NCBI GenBank assembly: GCA_035294325.1
Contig: DATGLE010000207.1
Location: 1-40,334, forward strand
DNA: 40,334 nucleotides
Origin: DATGLE01 sp035294325
GTDB lineage: Bacteria; Chloroflexota; Ktedonobacteria; Ktedonobacterales; Ktedonobacteraceae
Direction: 5' to 3'
Shown: positions 15,809-23,341 of the stretch, one piece after another
How the letters are laid out: every line of letters begins with the position of its first letter
Position numbering within the stretch: the first letter of the stretch is position 1
Made by a program: the position numbers and the translations under genes
Notes under the pieces: model-generated
Database searches by the model: none
The model's input: the letters and a program-made list of their open reading frames with translations, nothing else
What the model was told of the DNA's origin: nothing

Positions 15809-16687
15809 ATGGCTAGCAATACATCGAGCGCTGTCGGCGGCCCGGTGCGCCGCACAGCCCACGTCATCCACTACAATCTCAGCTATCTCGTTCAGGGCGA
15901 GGAGCACGGCCCGGACGGCGCTATCGTCCTGCTCCATGATCTTCTGGCAGGCGCCTTCGCATGGGAAAACATCATGCCTCAACTGGCCGGATTGGGCCGT
16001 GCGGTATACGCCGTCGATATGCTCGGCTACGGCGAGTCCGAACATCCCTGGCCCGCCGATACTTCGACCTGGGGCCATGCCGATGCGCTGACCTTCCTTT
16101 TCCAGCAGCTCCATCTCACGAACGTGATCCTGGTCGGGCATGGACTGGGAGGAGGCGTGGCGCAGATCCTGGCGACGCGTCTCTATCGCGAGCAGGTCGC
16201 GGCGCTCGTGCTCATCGATACCATCTGCTATCTGCATTCCTTCGATGAGAACTGGCCGCTGCCCGACATGTCGAAGCTCCAGGATCTCGACGCACCCAAG
16301 CATGCAAAGCTTGAGGATGTCATACGCGACCTGCGCGCCACGCTGCCCAATGGGGTACAGAATACCAGAGGCTTCGCGGATGTGATCGATAAATATGTCG
16401 ATCCCTGGAACAGTGAACTGGGCAAGGAAGTGCTTTTCCAGCACATTCGCCTGCTGGTGCCATACTATACCAACTCCGTAGCGTCCGACTTGCCGGTGGT
16501 GAAGAAGCCCATTCTGATTATCTGGGGCGAGAAGGATCAGCAGATGCCCATGAAGTACGCCGAGCGACTGCATCGCGAAATCCCGGGGTCGCAACTGGTG
16601 ACGGTGCCGGGGGCCGGCCACCTGATCCTCTTCGATGCGCCCGATGCTGTTGCGCAAGCAGTGATTGATTTCGTCAAGAATGTATGA
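15809..16687 (+). CDS. alpha/beta-hydrolase-fold protein lacking the nucleophile serine
   Basis: 292 aa. The fold is clear: IVLLHDLLAGAFAWENIMP (oxyanion strand), VYAVDMLGYGES, nucleophile elbow VGHGLGGG, lid region 130-200, ILIIWGEKD with the acid Asp, and VPGAGHLILF with the catalytic His. At the elbow the usual GHSxGG reads GHGLGG, so the nucleophile Ser is Gly; the codons (GGG CAT GGA CTG GGA GGA) are clear. Asp and His remain. It may be a non-catalytic binding protein, or use another nucleophile. The ATG at 15809 follows AAAGGG; an upstream GTG at 15803 is less likely. Follows eno on the same strand and ends in a strong hairpin. Confidence 0.88.
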   Translation: MASNTSSAVGGPVRRTAHVIHYNLSYLVQGEEHGPDGAIVLLHDLLAGAFAWENIMPQLAGLGRAVYAVDMLGYGESEHPWPADTSTWGHADALTFLFQQLHLTNVILVGHGLGGGVAQILATRLYREQVAALVLIDTICYLHSFDENWPLPDMSKLQDLDAPKHAKLEDVIRDLRATLPNGVQNTRGFADVIDKYVDPWNSELGKEVLFQHIRLLVPYYTNSVASDLPVVKKPILIIWGEKDQQMPMKYAERLHREIPGSQLVTVPGAGHLILFDAPDAVAQAVIDFVKNV

Positions 16688-16735
16688 AGCGAGGGGTGTC
16701 GAACTGGCTGCGCGCAGTTCGACACCCCTCGCTTC
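16686..16735. terminator. strong hairpin after the alpha/beta-hydrolase
   Basis: Perfect 21-base arms (16686-16706 and 16715-16735) with loop GCTGCGCG. The left arm starts inside the hydrolase stop codon. It lies between convergent genes and can serve both. Confidence 0.75.
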
Positions 16736-16754
16736 TCTCTGACAAATGAGAGGC

Positions 16755-16961
16755 TCACGATGCCTTGCGCTCACGCCTGCCATCCTGTACGATGGGCGTG
16801 AGCGCCTCGCAGCAGCGGTTATATTCCTCGACTGCCAGCATGTAGGCGTTGTACATGCGCTCCAGCACTGGTATCGAGGCCCCCTGCTGCTCCGCCATTA
16901 CCAGGTCATGCCATTTCTGCTGCATGCGCTTTTGCGCATGCTCAATCTCTGTAAAAGCCAT
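16755..16961 (-). CDS. small helical protein, 68 aa, unknown
   Basis: Not recognised. Nearly all of it is predicted helix by eye (EIEHAQKRMQQKWHDLVMAE and VLERMYNAYMLAVEEYNRC), ending in a basic RRERKAS tail, as in small helical-hairpin proteins. It starts 12 bases after the stop of the recombination-like gene on the same strand, so both are probably one operon driven by the consensus promoter at 17738-17766. A partner role is plausible but not shown. Confidence 0.65.
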   Translation of the reverse strand: MAFTEIEHAQKRMQQKWHDLVMAEQQGASIPVLERMYNAYMLAVEEYNRCCEALTPIVQDGRRERKAS

Positions 16962-16973
16962 AGCTCGTCTTTC

Positions 16974-17675
16974 TCAGGAAGCCTTATTGCTCTGCCTGTA
17001 CTCCCTGTACTCGGCGGTGAGCTGCTGGATCAATCGCCTGGCGCCGAGATAGCTGATGGCGGTCACGTTCTCCGGCTCGGACTTGCCCAGATGTTCGCAC
17101 AGCTTACGAATGCTGGCAAGCTGCTGCTCCGTGGCGCTGGCGTTCTCCGCGGTCCCATCCGGTGCGCCATTGCTATTCGCACCATTAGAGGCCGCGCCAC
17201 TGGCATTATTGACGTTGCTCGATCCGTTGTTGGCGAAATCGACGGGGCTATCGACGATGCGATGCTCTTCATTAAGCTCTGGCGCGAATTGCGTGCCATA
17301 ACCCAGAGCTGCTAATGCGCGGCCTATACTTCCGGTCTCGGCTTTCTCAAGAAAGTCGGCAAAAGAGGCGGCTTTCTCCATCTTGGTGCCGGTTGCTACG
17401 CCGCCCTTGCCATCCCTGACGGTGGCCTTGAAAATGGCTACACCCTTCGCCGTCTTCACGACCTTTTCGCTGCGCCGCTTCTCACTGTTCCAGACGAAAG
17501 CCTCTTCCTCAGCCTCTTTCTCCAGATCGAGATGCACTAACTCGGTCTCAATCGTCCCGTTGGGACACTCCTGGCGAAACCAGACTAACCTCCACTGGAC
17601 AGGTAAGTATTCGGATGAACCCTGCCTGTTTTTTAACGATATCAGATGTTCTCTCGGGTTAAATGTATCGCTCAT
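16974..17675 (-). CDS. phage-type recombination-like protein (Rad52/Erf-like annealing protein candidate)
   Basis: 233 aa. The N-terminal 145 residues contain YLPVQWRLVWFRQE, alternating beta strands, then TKMEKAASFADFLEKAETGS and IGRALAALGYGTQFAPEL. The pattern EKAxTGxIGRALAxLGYG recurs in phage proteins related to single-strand annealing proteins (Erf/Sak, Rad52-like fold). A low-complexity Asn/Ala/Ser linker (about 155-190) leads to a C-terminal helical segment QLASIRKLCEHLGKSEPENV that resembles small DNA-binding add-ons. It has a perfect consensus promoter overlapped by a 20-bp palindrome, suggesting tight, possibly damage-linked control. Family recognition is from memory of motifs; annealing activity is inferred. 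Confidence 0.6.
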   Translation of the reverse strand: MSDTFNPREHLISLKNRQGSSEYLPVQWRLVWFRQECPNGTIETELVHLDLEKEAEEEAFVWNSEKRRSEKVVKTAKGVAIFKATVRDGKGGVATGTKMEKAASFADFLEKAETGSIGRALAALGYGTQFAPELNEEHRIVDSPVDFANNGSSNVNNASGAASNGANSNGAPDGTAENASATEQQLASIRKLCEHLGKSEPENVTAISYLGARRLIQQLTAEYREYRQSNKAS

Positions 17676-17728
17676 CGCTGACTTCTCCTGTTCTGGAGCC
17701 TATGAACGTGTCCTCTATCTAGAAATTT

Positions 17729-17748
17729 TGTTCTAATATTATAGAACA
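17729..17748. promoter_or_regulatory. 20-bp palindromic operator over the -10 box
   Basis: TGTTCTA and TAGAACA are exact 7-base arms around ATATTA; the -10 box of the minus-strand promoter lies inside. A dimeric repressor bound here would block RNA polymerase. The TGTTC...GAACA arms recall LexA-type sites, though with a wider spacer than those known to me. Confidence 0.65.
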
Positions 17749-17766
17749 GCCCTGATATTCTGTCAA
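17738..17766 (-). promoter_or_regulatory. perfect consensus sigma-70 promoter
   Basis: Read on the minus strand: TTGACA (17766-17761), 17 bases, TATAAT (17743-17738). Both hexamers and the spacer are ideal. It drives the recombination-like gene starting at 17675. Confidence 0.85.
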
Positions 17767-17816
17767 GTAACGGGCAATGAACTATTCTTTTCGAGCGAGG
17801 CAGAGGTGGAAATTTT

Positions 17817-17846
17817 AAGGTGAGCACCGCAGGTGCGAGCAAGTGT
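17817..17846 (+). repeat. dispersed hairpin element, copy D (right end only)
   Basis: GGTGAGCACCGCAGGTGCGAGCAAG matches the right motif of the full copies. Relative to GAGCGCCGCAGGCGCGAGC the stem bases change in pairs (GCACC with GGTGC instead of GCGCC with GGCGC), a compensatory substitution. No central stem is present. Confidence 0.6.
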
Positions 17847-17912
17847 TGGGATAGGAATACCCGCTTGCCTGCTCTATGTTGTAATATAATATAAAGGGTT
17901 TCAGCCTCATAG

Positions 17913-17929
17913 TACTCAACGATTGAGTA
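17913..17929. promoter_or_regulatory. operator-like inverted repeat before xdhC
   Basis: TACTCA and TGAGTA flank ACGAT, about 40 bases before the XdhC start and just after an AT-rich stretch (GTAATATAATATAAA) that may hold the -10 box. Confidence 0.35.
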
Positions 17930-17966
17930 GTGTGAAATACGCAGCAGAGACACAGGGGTAAGGTCA

Positions 17967-18800
17967 ATGAATGCCACCAATATCTATCATGAGATCCAGG
18001 CATCGCTCCAGCGCGGCGAGCGTGTCGCTGTGGCGACGGTCATCAAAACGAATGGCGCCACGCCATGCGGAGTGGGCACCAAGATGGTGATTCGCGCCGA
18101 CGGTACAACGCAGGGTACTTTCGGCGGCCCGCAGACCGACGCCAAAGTCGCGAAGGCGGCCATGCAGGCGATCCACGAGGGACAGACATATTCCACACAC
18201 GTCCACCTGGATGCCGACCAGGGTGAGGCCGTCGGCAGTTGTGGAGCGACGCTTGAAGTCTTCTTCGAGGCGCTGCGCCCGGAGCCGCGCCTTATCATCG
18301 CTGGCGCGGGCTACGTGGCCCAGGCGTTAGCGCGGCTGGCTGCACGCCTCGATTTCCGCATCATCGTCATTGATGATCGCCGTGACCTTGCCGATCCACA
18401 GGCTTTCGGCGAGAAGGTAGACCTCAGCTTCGGCGATATCCCTGAGACTATTCGCGCGCTGGAGCCTGACGAGTCGAGCTGGATCGTGATCGTCACACGC
18501 GGGCACAATCTCGATAAGGAAGCGCTCAGGGCCGCTCTGGAGACGAACGCCGCCTATATCGGCATGATTGGCAGCCCTGGCAAGGTCAGGCAGATCTTCA
18601 AACACCTGCTCAATGAAGGAGTTCCGCGCGAACGCCTGGCGCAAGTGCATGCGCCTATCGGCCTGGACCTGGGCGCCGAGACGCCTGATGAGATCGCTCT
18701 CAGTATCGCCGCAGAGATCGTGATGACGCGCAAGGGAGGCAGCGGCGCACAGCTCAAGGATACGCAGAACCTCTTAGAAGAAGAGGCCCTGGTTTCGTAG
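17967..18800 (+). CDS. XdhC/CoxI family molybdenum-enzyme maturation protein
   Basis: 277 aa. The N-terminal XdhC_CoxI domain (ALQRGERVAVATVIKTNGATP-type start, GTKMVIRADG, GSCGATLEVFFEAL) is followed by the Rossmann XdhC_C domain (RLIIAGAGYVAQALARLA, IVIVTRGHNLDKEALRAAL, IGMIGSPGKVRQIF, VHAPIGLDLGAETPDEIALS). Such proteins bind and hand over the sulfurated molybdenum cofactor to xanthine dehydrogenase or CO dehydrogenase. The usual GSVSGGCVE loop reads GTFGGPQTDAKV, so its Cys is missing, while the later Cys in GSCGA is kept. No hydroxylase subunits are nearby. A good RBS (GGGGTAAGG) precedes the ATG. Ends 11 bp from the convergent MFS gene. Confidence 0.88.
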   Translation: MNATNIYHEIQASLQRGERVAVATVIKTNGATPCGVGTKMVIRADGTTQGTFGGPQTDAKVAKAAMQAIHEGQTYSTHVHLDADQGEAVGSCGATLEVFFEALRPEPRLIIAGAGYVAQALARLAARLDFRIIVIDDRRDLADPQAFGEKVDLSFGDIPETIRALEPDESSWIVIVTRGHNLDKEALRAALETNAAYIGMIGSPGKVRQIFKHLLNEGVPRERLAQVHAPIGLDLGAETPDEIALSIAAEIVMTRKGGSGAQLKDTQNLLEEEALVS

Positions 18801-18811
18801 AGGAAACATCA

Positions 18812-20302
18812 TTATCTGGCGCCACGAATGTAACGGACCGTCACCGTCCCGACGATGCAGTAGATAATCGCCATCGCGAAGAGCAACTGGAAGCCGAGTA
18901 CAGCCTGACCACGGCGCGTAAAGGCGTCGATCAATGGTCCGCCCAGCACGGGCGCGATGACCTGCGGCAGCGAGAGCGCGATGTTCCAGACGCCCATATC
19001 GCGAGCGTAGTCGCGGTGCGATGGCAGCACGTCGGCGACCAGCGCCCAATCTACGCTCGTGTAGCCTCCATAGCCCAGCCCGAAGATAGCCCCGGCGGCA
19101 AGCACAACTGGCAGCGAATGGGTAACGATAAAAATAACACCCACGCAGGCCATAAAGCCGCCGGCCAGATAGACCATGCGCTTGCGCCCGAAGCGGTCCG
19201 AGAGCCAGCCCGCCAGCAGAGCACTGAAGAAGCTGGTGATAGAGACAAGGATGACGAAACTGGTTGTCTGCTGCTCAGGATGCGGCGCGCCAACCACGTC
19301 GCGCATGTAATATTGCAGGAACGTCTGTATCGTATAGATCCCCAGCATCATTACCATACGTGTGATGAATACCCAGGCAAAATCGGGATCGCGGCGGGGA
19401 TTGAAGTCGAAGAGGCGCAGCAGGCCAGAGGTCGCGATGATCTCCAATACTACCTGCTGCACGTCACCGCCAATTTGAATGCCCGCGATATGCAGCATAT
19501 TCCATGCGCTCATAAGGCTCCAGGCGATCACTGCTGCCGCAATCGTACCCGCAACAGTAAGCATAAGCGAGCGCGTCAGCCACGCGGGACGGCGCCAGGG
19601 GCTTTCAACAGCGGGTTTTTTCACCTCCTGTTCGCGCTCGTGCGCGATGAGCTGCGCCGACAGGCCGGCGTTTTCACGCACGGCGATTATGGTGATGAGC
19701 ATGAGCGCGAGCAGCACAACGATGATTGCGCCATAGGTAATCCACAGGCCATGCTGGTAGGCCGGCAGTGGTCTGGACGCATCGACAAAAAGGCCGGCGA
19801 CGAGGACGCCGCCGATATTGCCGCCGATGAGCAGGAGGCCCATGATACCGGAGGTCAGGCCGCGCTGCTCAACTGGTACAAGATCGGGTAGCAGCGCGTG
19901 AAAGGGCGCCTGGGCCGCGTTGCTTGAGAACTGCACGACGATATAGCCAAGCATCAGCGCAACGATATCCCTGGCAGTCGCCATCCAGAGCAGCGCAGCC
20001 ACGTTTACCAGCGTGCCGCATAAAATATAGGGACGGCGCCGTCCCCAGGTCGCCAGATTCCCCCGTGTGCGATCACTGAGCAGTCCAAAGAGCGGATTTG
20101 CAAAGAGCGCCACGAACGCGCCCGGCACCAGCACAAAGGCCAGCGCCTCACCCTCATGCAGCTCGCCAACCAGCTTGAAAACCTGACTCGGAAGGATGAT
20201 AATACCAAGAGCAGACCAGTGAAAGTTGAGAGCAAACCAGAAAATGCTGATCGCGAGAATCTGTGTCCAGCGCAGTCTGGGAAGAACGATTGTTTGCGCC
20301 AT
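18812..20302 (-). CDS. MFS transporter (SLC45/GPH-like)
   Basis: 496 aa with about 12 hydrophobic helices and a large polar insertion between the halves near residues 215-245. LSDRTRGNLATWGRRRPY after TM2 and GWLSDRFGRKRMVY after TM8 are MFS loop motifs; the first resembles sugar/H+ symporters of the SLC45 and GPH type. The ATG at 20302 is chosen because AGAGG lies just upstream and TM1 begins near residue 13; the 45 upstream codons are not family-like. The 5' end overlaps the divergently read lipoprotein gene by 59 bases. Substrate unknown; a sugar is a guess. Confidence 0.88.
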   Translation of the reverse strand: MAQTIVLPRLRWTQILAISIFWFALNFHWSALGIIILPSQVFKLVGELHEGEALAFVLVPGAFVALFANPLFGLLSDRTRGNLATWGRRRPYILCGTLVNVAALLWMATARDIVALMLGYIVVQFSSNAAQAPFHALLPDLVPVEQRGLTSGIMGLLLIGGNIGGVLVAGLFVDASRPLPAYQHGLWITYGAIIVVLLALMLITIIAVRENAGLSAQLIAHEREQEVKKPAVESPWRRPAWLTRSLMLTVAGTIAAAVIAWSLMSAWNMLHIAGIQIGGDVQQVVLEIIATSGLLRLFDFNPRRDPDFAWVFITRMVMMLGIYTIQTFLQYYMRDVVGAPHPEQQTTSFVILVSITSFFSALLAGWLSDRFGRKRMVYLAGGFMACVGVIFIVTHSLPVVLAAGAIFGLGYGGYTSVDWALVADVLPSHRDYARDMGVWNIALSLPQVIAPVLGGPLIDAFTRRGQAVLGFQLLFAMAIIYCIVGTVTVRYIRGAR

Positions 20303-21209
20303 AATCCTCTGCCTTTCCCTGGCTTCCTGCGCCACAGCGCCTGCACAACATTTGAGCGCCACACCCACCACGAAGACCGTCATTATGCCGACAGTCTCCC
20401 TTCCTTCGCCGACGCCTGCACCCGCTACCGCGCCCAAAAGCTATACGACGAGTATTGTGCTGCATGGCGCCAGCCGGCCCGATGACCTGGCCTTCGATCA
20501 ACAGGGGCGCCTGCTCTTTAGCGATTTTTACAATGGAACCGTCAGCCGGCTGAACGCGAACGGTTCCGTGACTGTCCTGCTGCACGGCCTTGCCGGCCCC
20601 GAAGGGATCGTTGTGCTCGCCAACGGCACTATGATTATAGCAGAGCAGCGCACCAATCGCATCCTCGAATTGAAGCCAGGCGCGTCCTCGCCGGCGGTGC
20701 TGCGCATGCTGCCGGGAACGCCCGGCACGGCGCATTGCAAAGATGGCGTCGACGGCATCGCCTTCGATGCGACCAGCAATACACTTATCATACCCGATAG
20801 TCCTGCTGGCAACGTCTACCGCATGAGCCTTGACGGTAAAAGCCTGACGTTGCTGGCAACCGGCATTCCGCGTCCGGTTGGCGCGGCGGTTGACGCGCAG
20901 GGGAATATTTACGTTGCCGACGAGTGCGGCGGCGCGCTCTGGCGCATCGCCCCCAACAAAACCACAAAGCGCATCGGCGGCTTTGGAATGCTCGACGATG
21001 TGGCCCTCGACGCCTATGGCGACGTACTGGTGACGGACCTCGATCCCTCCATCCACGCGCTGATCCGTATGAACCTGGCGACGGGCAGGCGCGAAACGCT
21101 GGTCAGCCGGGGCCTGATCGAGCCACAAGGGCTGGCGGTCAATAGCCACGGCGACCTCTTCGTTTCCGACGATTACGCCGATCTGATCATGGAACTGAAA
21201 CCGGCGTGA
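20244..21209 (+). CDS. beta-propeller lipoprotein (SMP-30/NHL-like)
   Basis: 321 aa from the ATG at 20244. A basic start, hydrophobic IVCAIILCLSLASC and the lipobox LASC (Cys29) mark a lipoprotein signal; a Pro/Thr-rich spacer follows. From about residue 70 come six repeats of the type PxGxAxDxxGNxYVAD (DDLAFDQQGRLLFSD, PEGIVVLANGTMIIAE, VDGIAFDATSNTLIIP, PVGAAVDAQGNIYVAD, LDDVALDAYGDVLVTD, PQGLAVNSHGDLFVSD), a six-bladed propeller like SMP-30/gluconolactonase and NHL proteins. Outside the membrane it may bind or hydrolyse a small ligand. Its start overlaps the MFS gene by 59 bp and its end overlaps the cyclase gene by 23 bp. The RBS is poor (AACCAGAAA), so the start is less certain. Confidence 0.78.
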   Translation: MLIARICVQRSLGRTIVCAIILCLSLASCATAPAQHLSATPTTKTVIMPTVSLPSPTPAPATAPKSYTTSIVLHGASRPDDLAFDQQGRLLFSDFYNGTVSRLNANGSVTVLLHGLAGPEGIVVLANGTMIIAEQRTNRILELKPGASSPAVLRMLPGTPGTAHCKDGVDGIAFDATSNTLIIPDSPAGNVYRMSLDGKSLTLLATGIPRPVGAAVDAQGNIYVADECGGALWRIAPNKTTKRIGGFGMLDDVALDAYGDVLVTDLDPSIHALIRMNLATGRRETLVSRGLIEPQGLAVNSHGDLFVSDDYADLIMELKPA

Positions 21210-21981
21210 TGGCAATAGCGCGCACAGGGCTGCCAGAGCCATTGACGATCTTGAGCGGCGCGACAATCAGAATTGCGCCCGCCGGCGGCAACTGATCCAG
21301 GTTAATCAGGCTGGTGAGGCCGAACTTGCCCGCACCATGCATGAAGGTATGATTGGGAAACGGCGGATCGAAGCCGCCGGCCTGGCCTGCATCGGTGCCA
21401 ACCGTCTCTACGCCGACGCCCAGCACATCTCGCTCCTTCGCCAGGAACTGCGAGCACGTCTGGTGAAAGCCGGGAGAGTGCGCGCCATCGGCCTGCACGT
21501 TCAGAAACTCTTCACGACTGGTCCTCCGGCTCCAGCCTGTGCGCAGCAGCACCCACGCGCCCGCCGGGATACGCCCGTAGCTGCGCTCCCACTCTTCGAC
21601 GCGCTCAATGGTCAGCAGGAAATCCGCGTCTCGCTTCACGTCGGCAGTAACATCGATTACGCAGGCGGGACCGATAAACTTGCGTGGGGGAATAGTATCG
21701 GTGGCGTTGTCGGGCAGGTCCTTACCCGTTACCCAGTGGATCGGCGCGTCGAAGTGTGTGCCGGTATGCTCGCCCAGGTTGAGGATATTCCAGTACCAGG
21801 CGGGGCCACGGCTGTCGTAGCGCGAGATCTCGGTAATGGTCAGCCCCGGCGAAGGCGCGAACATCGGCGGCAGATCGATGACCGGGGTATCGGGTCCCAG
21901 CGGCGTCGTAAGATCGACGACTTTGAGACGACCTTCATTCAGTTCGGTGAGCAATTGTGTCAAAACACTGGCATGTTCCAT
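21187..21981 (-). CDS. cyclase family protein (kynurenine formamidase-like metal hydrolase)
   Basis: 264 aa. The signature HTGTHFDAPIHW (HxGTHxDxPxH) holds the metal-binding residues of the cyclase/KynB family (Zn or Mn). Other family pieces are VVDLTTPLGPDTPV at the N-terminus, RTGWSRR, GVGVETVGTDAG (family pattern GIDxxSVD) and a C-terminal PPAGAILIVAPLKIVNGSG. Reactions in the family include N-formylkynurenine, isatin and lactone-type hydrolyses. The ATG at 21981 has AAAGGCAGG before it; upstream codons are not family-like. It follows the decarboxylase-like pair on the same strand after 112 bp with a GC-rich repeat. Substrate unknown. Confidence 0.88.
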   Translation of the reverse strand: MEHASVLTQLLTELNEGRLKVVDLTTPLGPDTPVIDLPPMFAPSPGLTITEISRYDSRGPAWYWNILNLGEHTGTHFDAPIHWVTGKDLPDNATDTIPPRKFIGPACVIDVTADVKRDADFLLTIERVEEWERSYGRIPAGAWVLLRTGWSRRTSREEFLNVQADGAHSPGFHQTCSQFLAKERDVLGVGVETVGTDAGQAGGFDPPFPNHTFMHGAGKFGLTSLINLDQLPPAGAILIVAPLKIVNGSGSPVRAIAITPVSVP

Positions 21982-22043
21982 CGTTGGCCTGCCTTTCAAA
22001 TAATATTCAATAATATTGTGCAGAAAAGGAGAAAAAGGGAATT

Positions 22044-22092
22044 CGGGGACATCCCGTACCCCGGCAGGGGACAGCCGTCCCCTGCACCCCTG
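22044..22092 (+). repeat. GC-rich short repeat (type 2), copy 2
   Basis: GGGGACATCCCGTACCCCGG then CAGGGGAC...GTCCCCTG and CACCCCTG: the same order of blocks as 7291-7340. It fills the gap between two minus-strand genes and could form two hairpins in their mRNA. Confidence 0.5.
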
Positions 22093-22093
22093 T

Positions 22094-22675
22094 TTACACA
22101 GAACTCTGGCGGCGCATGGCCTCCAGGGCGCGCTTGAACTGGAAGCGATTTTCGAGCAGGGGCAAATCCATATGAAACGACTTTGGCCCGACGGCCTCAA
22201 CTTTGGAGATAATGGTCGTCAAAGTGTTGCCGGCCAGCGCCTCCGTTACGCTCGCCTTGAGCGCTTCGGGCGTGTGCGCCTCCCGCACACATGGCACACC
22301 CGACGCCCGGGCGATCCCGGCAAGGTCGGTTCCAGTCGCCGTGGCCGTAGGGAATCCTCCTACAGACAACAGGCTCTCATTATCGAAGACAATGTGCAGC
22401 AAATTGCCGGGCCGGTAGCGGGCCATCGTGCTCAAGGTACCGAGGTTCATGAGCAGCGAGCCATCGCCATCGATGACGATTACCTTCTGTTCAGGCATCG
22501 CCAGCGCAATGCCCAGGCCCATCGAAGAGGCCAGGCCCATCGCGTGTTCAAGGTAAAAAAAGTTCGGACGATGGCCGAGCATATACAGTTCGGCGGCAAC
22601 GGCCCCCATGATCGTCACCACGATCCGATCTTGCAAATCGGGATAAATAGCCTGCAAAGCATCGGCACGTAACAT
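22094..22675 (-). CDS. sulfopyruvate/phosphonopyruvate decarboxylase-type TPP enzyme, beta (PP-domain) subunit
   Basis: 193 aa. It carries the TPP pyrophosphate-binding motif VIDGDGSLLMNLGTLST (GDGS...N), preceded by HAMGLASSMGLGIAL and followed by LLHIVFDNESLLSVGGFPT, the pattern of ComE-like small subunits. The ATG at 22675 lies two bases after the stop of the alpha subunit, indicating translational coupling. Together the two subunits resemble archaeal ComDE, which decarboxylates sulfopyruvate to sulfoacetaldehyde. Related enzymes act on phosphonopyruvate. Substrate not fixed by sequence alone. Confidence 0.85.
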   Translation of the reverse strand: MLRADALQAIYPDLQDRIVVTIMGAVAAELYMLGHRPNFFYLEHAMGLASSMGLGIALAMPEQKVIVIDGDGSLLMNLGTLSTMARYRPGNLLHIVFDNESLLSVGGFPTATATGTDLAGIARASGVPCVREAHTPEALKASVTEALAGNTLTTIISKVEAVGPKSFHMDLPLLENRFQFKRALEAMRRQSSV

Positions 22676-22677
22676 AA

Positions 22678-23190
22678 TCAGTCCTCCCACATCAACTCGC
22701 GTGACAGCAGTACGGCGACGGGATGAAGAGCGGCATGGGCCAGCGTCTGCGCGTCTTTGAGGCGGCGCGGGATATCGGTAGGGCTGGTCAGATGCCATAC
22801 AGGGATGTTCAGAGCATGCAGCAGCGGCTCGGTAGCCAGCCCGCCCTGCGTCTGCCAGGGATCCTTTTCGCCCATGTGGCCCCGATAGCTAATCAGCATG
22901 AGCAGAGGAATTTTGTAGAGCAGCGCGAGCGAAACAATGGGGTTGATCGCGGCCAGAAAGCCATGATTTTGCATCAACATGGCCGAATTGACGCCGGCCA
23001 GGTGCGCACCCGCCGAAATACCGATGCCCTCTTCCTCTTTGGCAAGGCGCACAAGCGTCATCTCCGGGTCCTCGTCGGCCATGCGAATCAAGTGGACGAG
23101 CCACGTTTCGGGAAGAGCGGAGATGATTTTCACGTCGCAGGCTTTGAGGGCATCATAGATCAGCCTGGAATTGGCAACGGATACAGGCAT
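22678..23190 (-). CDS. sulfopyruvate/phosphonopyruvate decarboxylase-type TPP enzyme, alpha (Pyr-domain) subunit
   Basis: 170 aa, the pyrimidine-binding half of a split TPP decarboxylase. RLAKEEEGIGISAGAHLAG near residues 47-65 includes the conserved Glu that activates TPP; MLMQNHGFLAAINPIVSLAL and the loop YRGHMGEKDPWQTQGG match ComD-type proteins. First gene of the operon alpha, beta, cyclase. No sulfolactate or phosphonate genes lie in the window, so the source of the 2-oxo acid is unknown; linkage to the cyclase-family hydrolase suggests one catabolic or modification pathway (inference). Confidence 0.85.
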   Translation of the reverse strand: MPVSVANSRLIYDALKACDVKIISALPETWLVHLIRMADEDPEMTLVRLAKEEEGIGISAGAHLAGVNSAMLMQNHGFLAAINPIVSLALLYKIPLLMLISYRGHMGEKDPWQTQGGLATEPLLHALNIPVWHLTSPTDIPRRLKDAQTLAHAALHPVAVLLSRELMWED

Positions 23191-23341
23191 AAGAACCCTC
23201 CAGGGAGAAGCAGCGCAAAGGCGCTACGAAACTAATGCGAGATACCCCTCGACAGCTTGTTTCTTTTACCCAAGTATACCATGTGGCGAGCGCCAGCGCT
23301 CACCCTTTCGCTCCTTGCACAACCAGGCCACAAACTATTTC

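Noticed and set aside
15668..16783. 371-codon minus-strand frame opposite the alpha/beta-hydrolase
   Set aside because: Antisense shadow, passes through the terminator hairpin.
20154..21266. 370-codon minus-strand frame across the propeller gene
   Set aside because: Antisense to a clear propeller and the MFS start; product unlike any family and no RBS.
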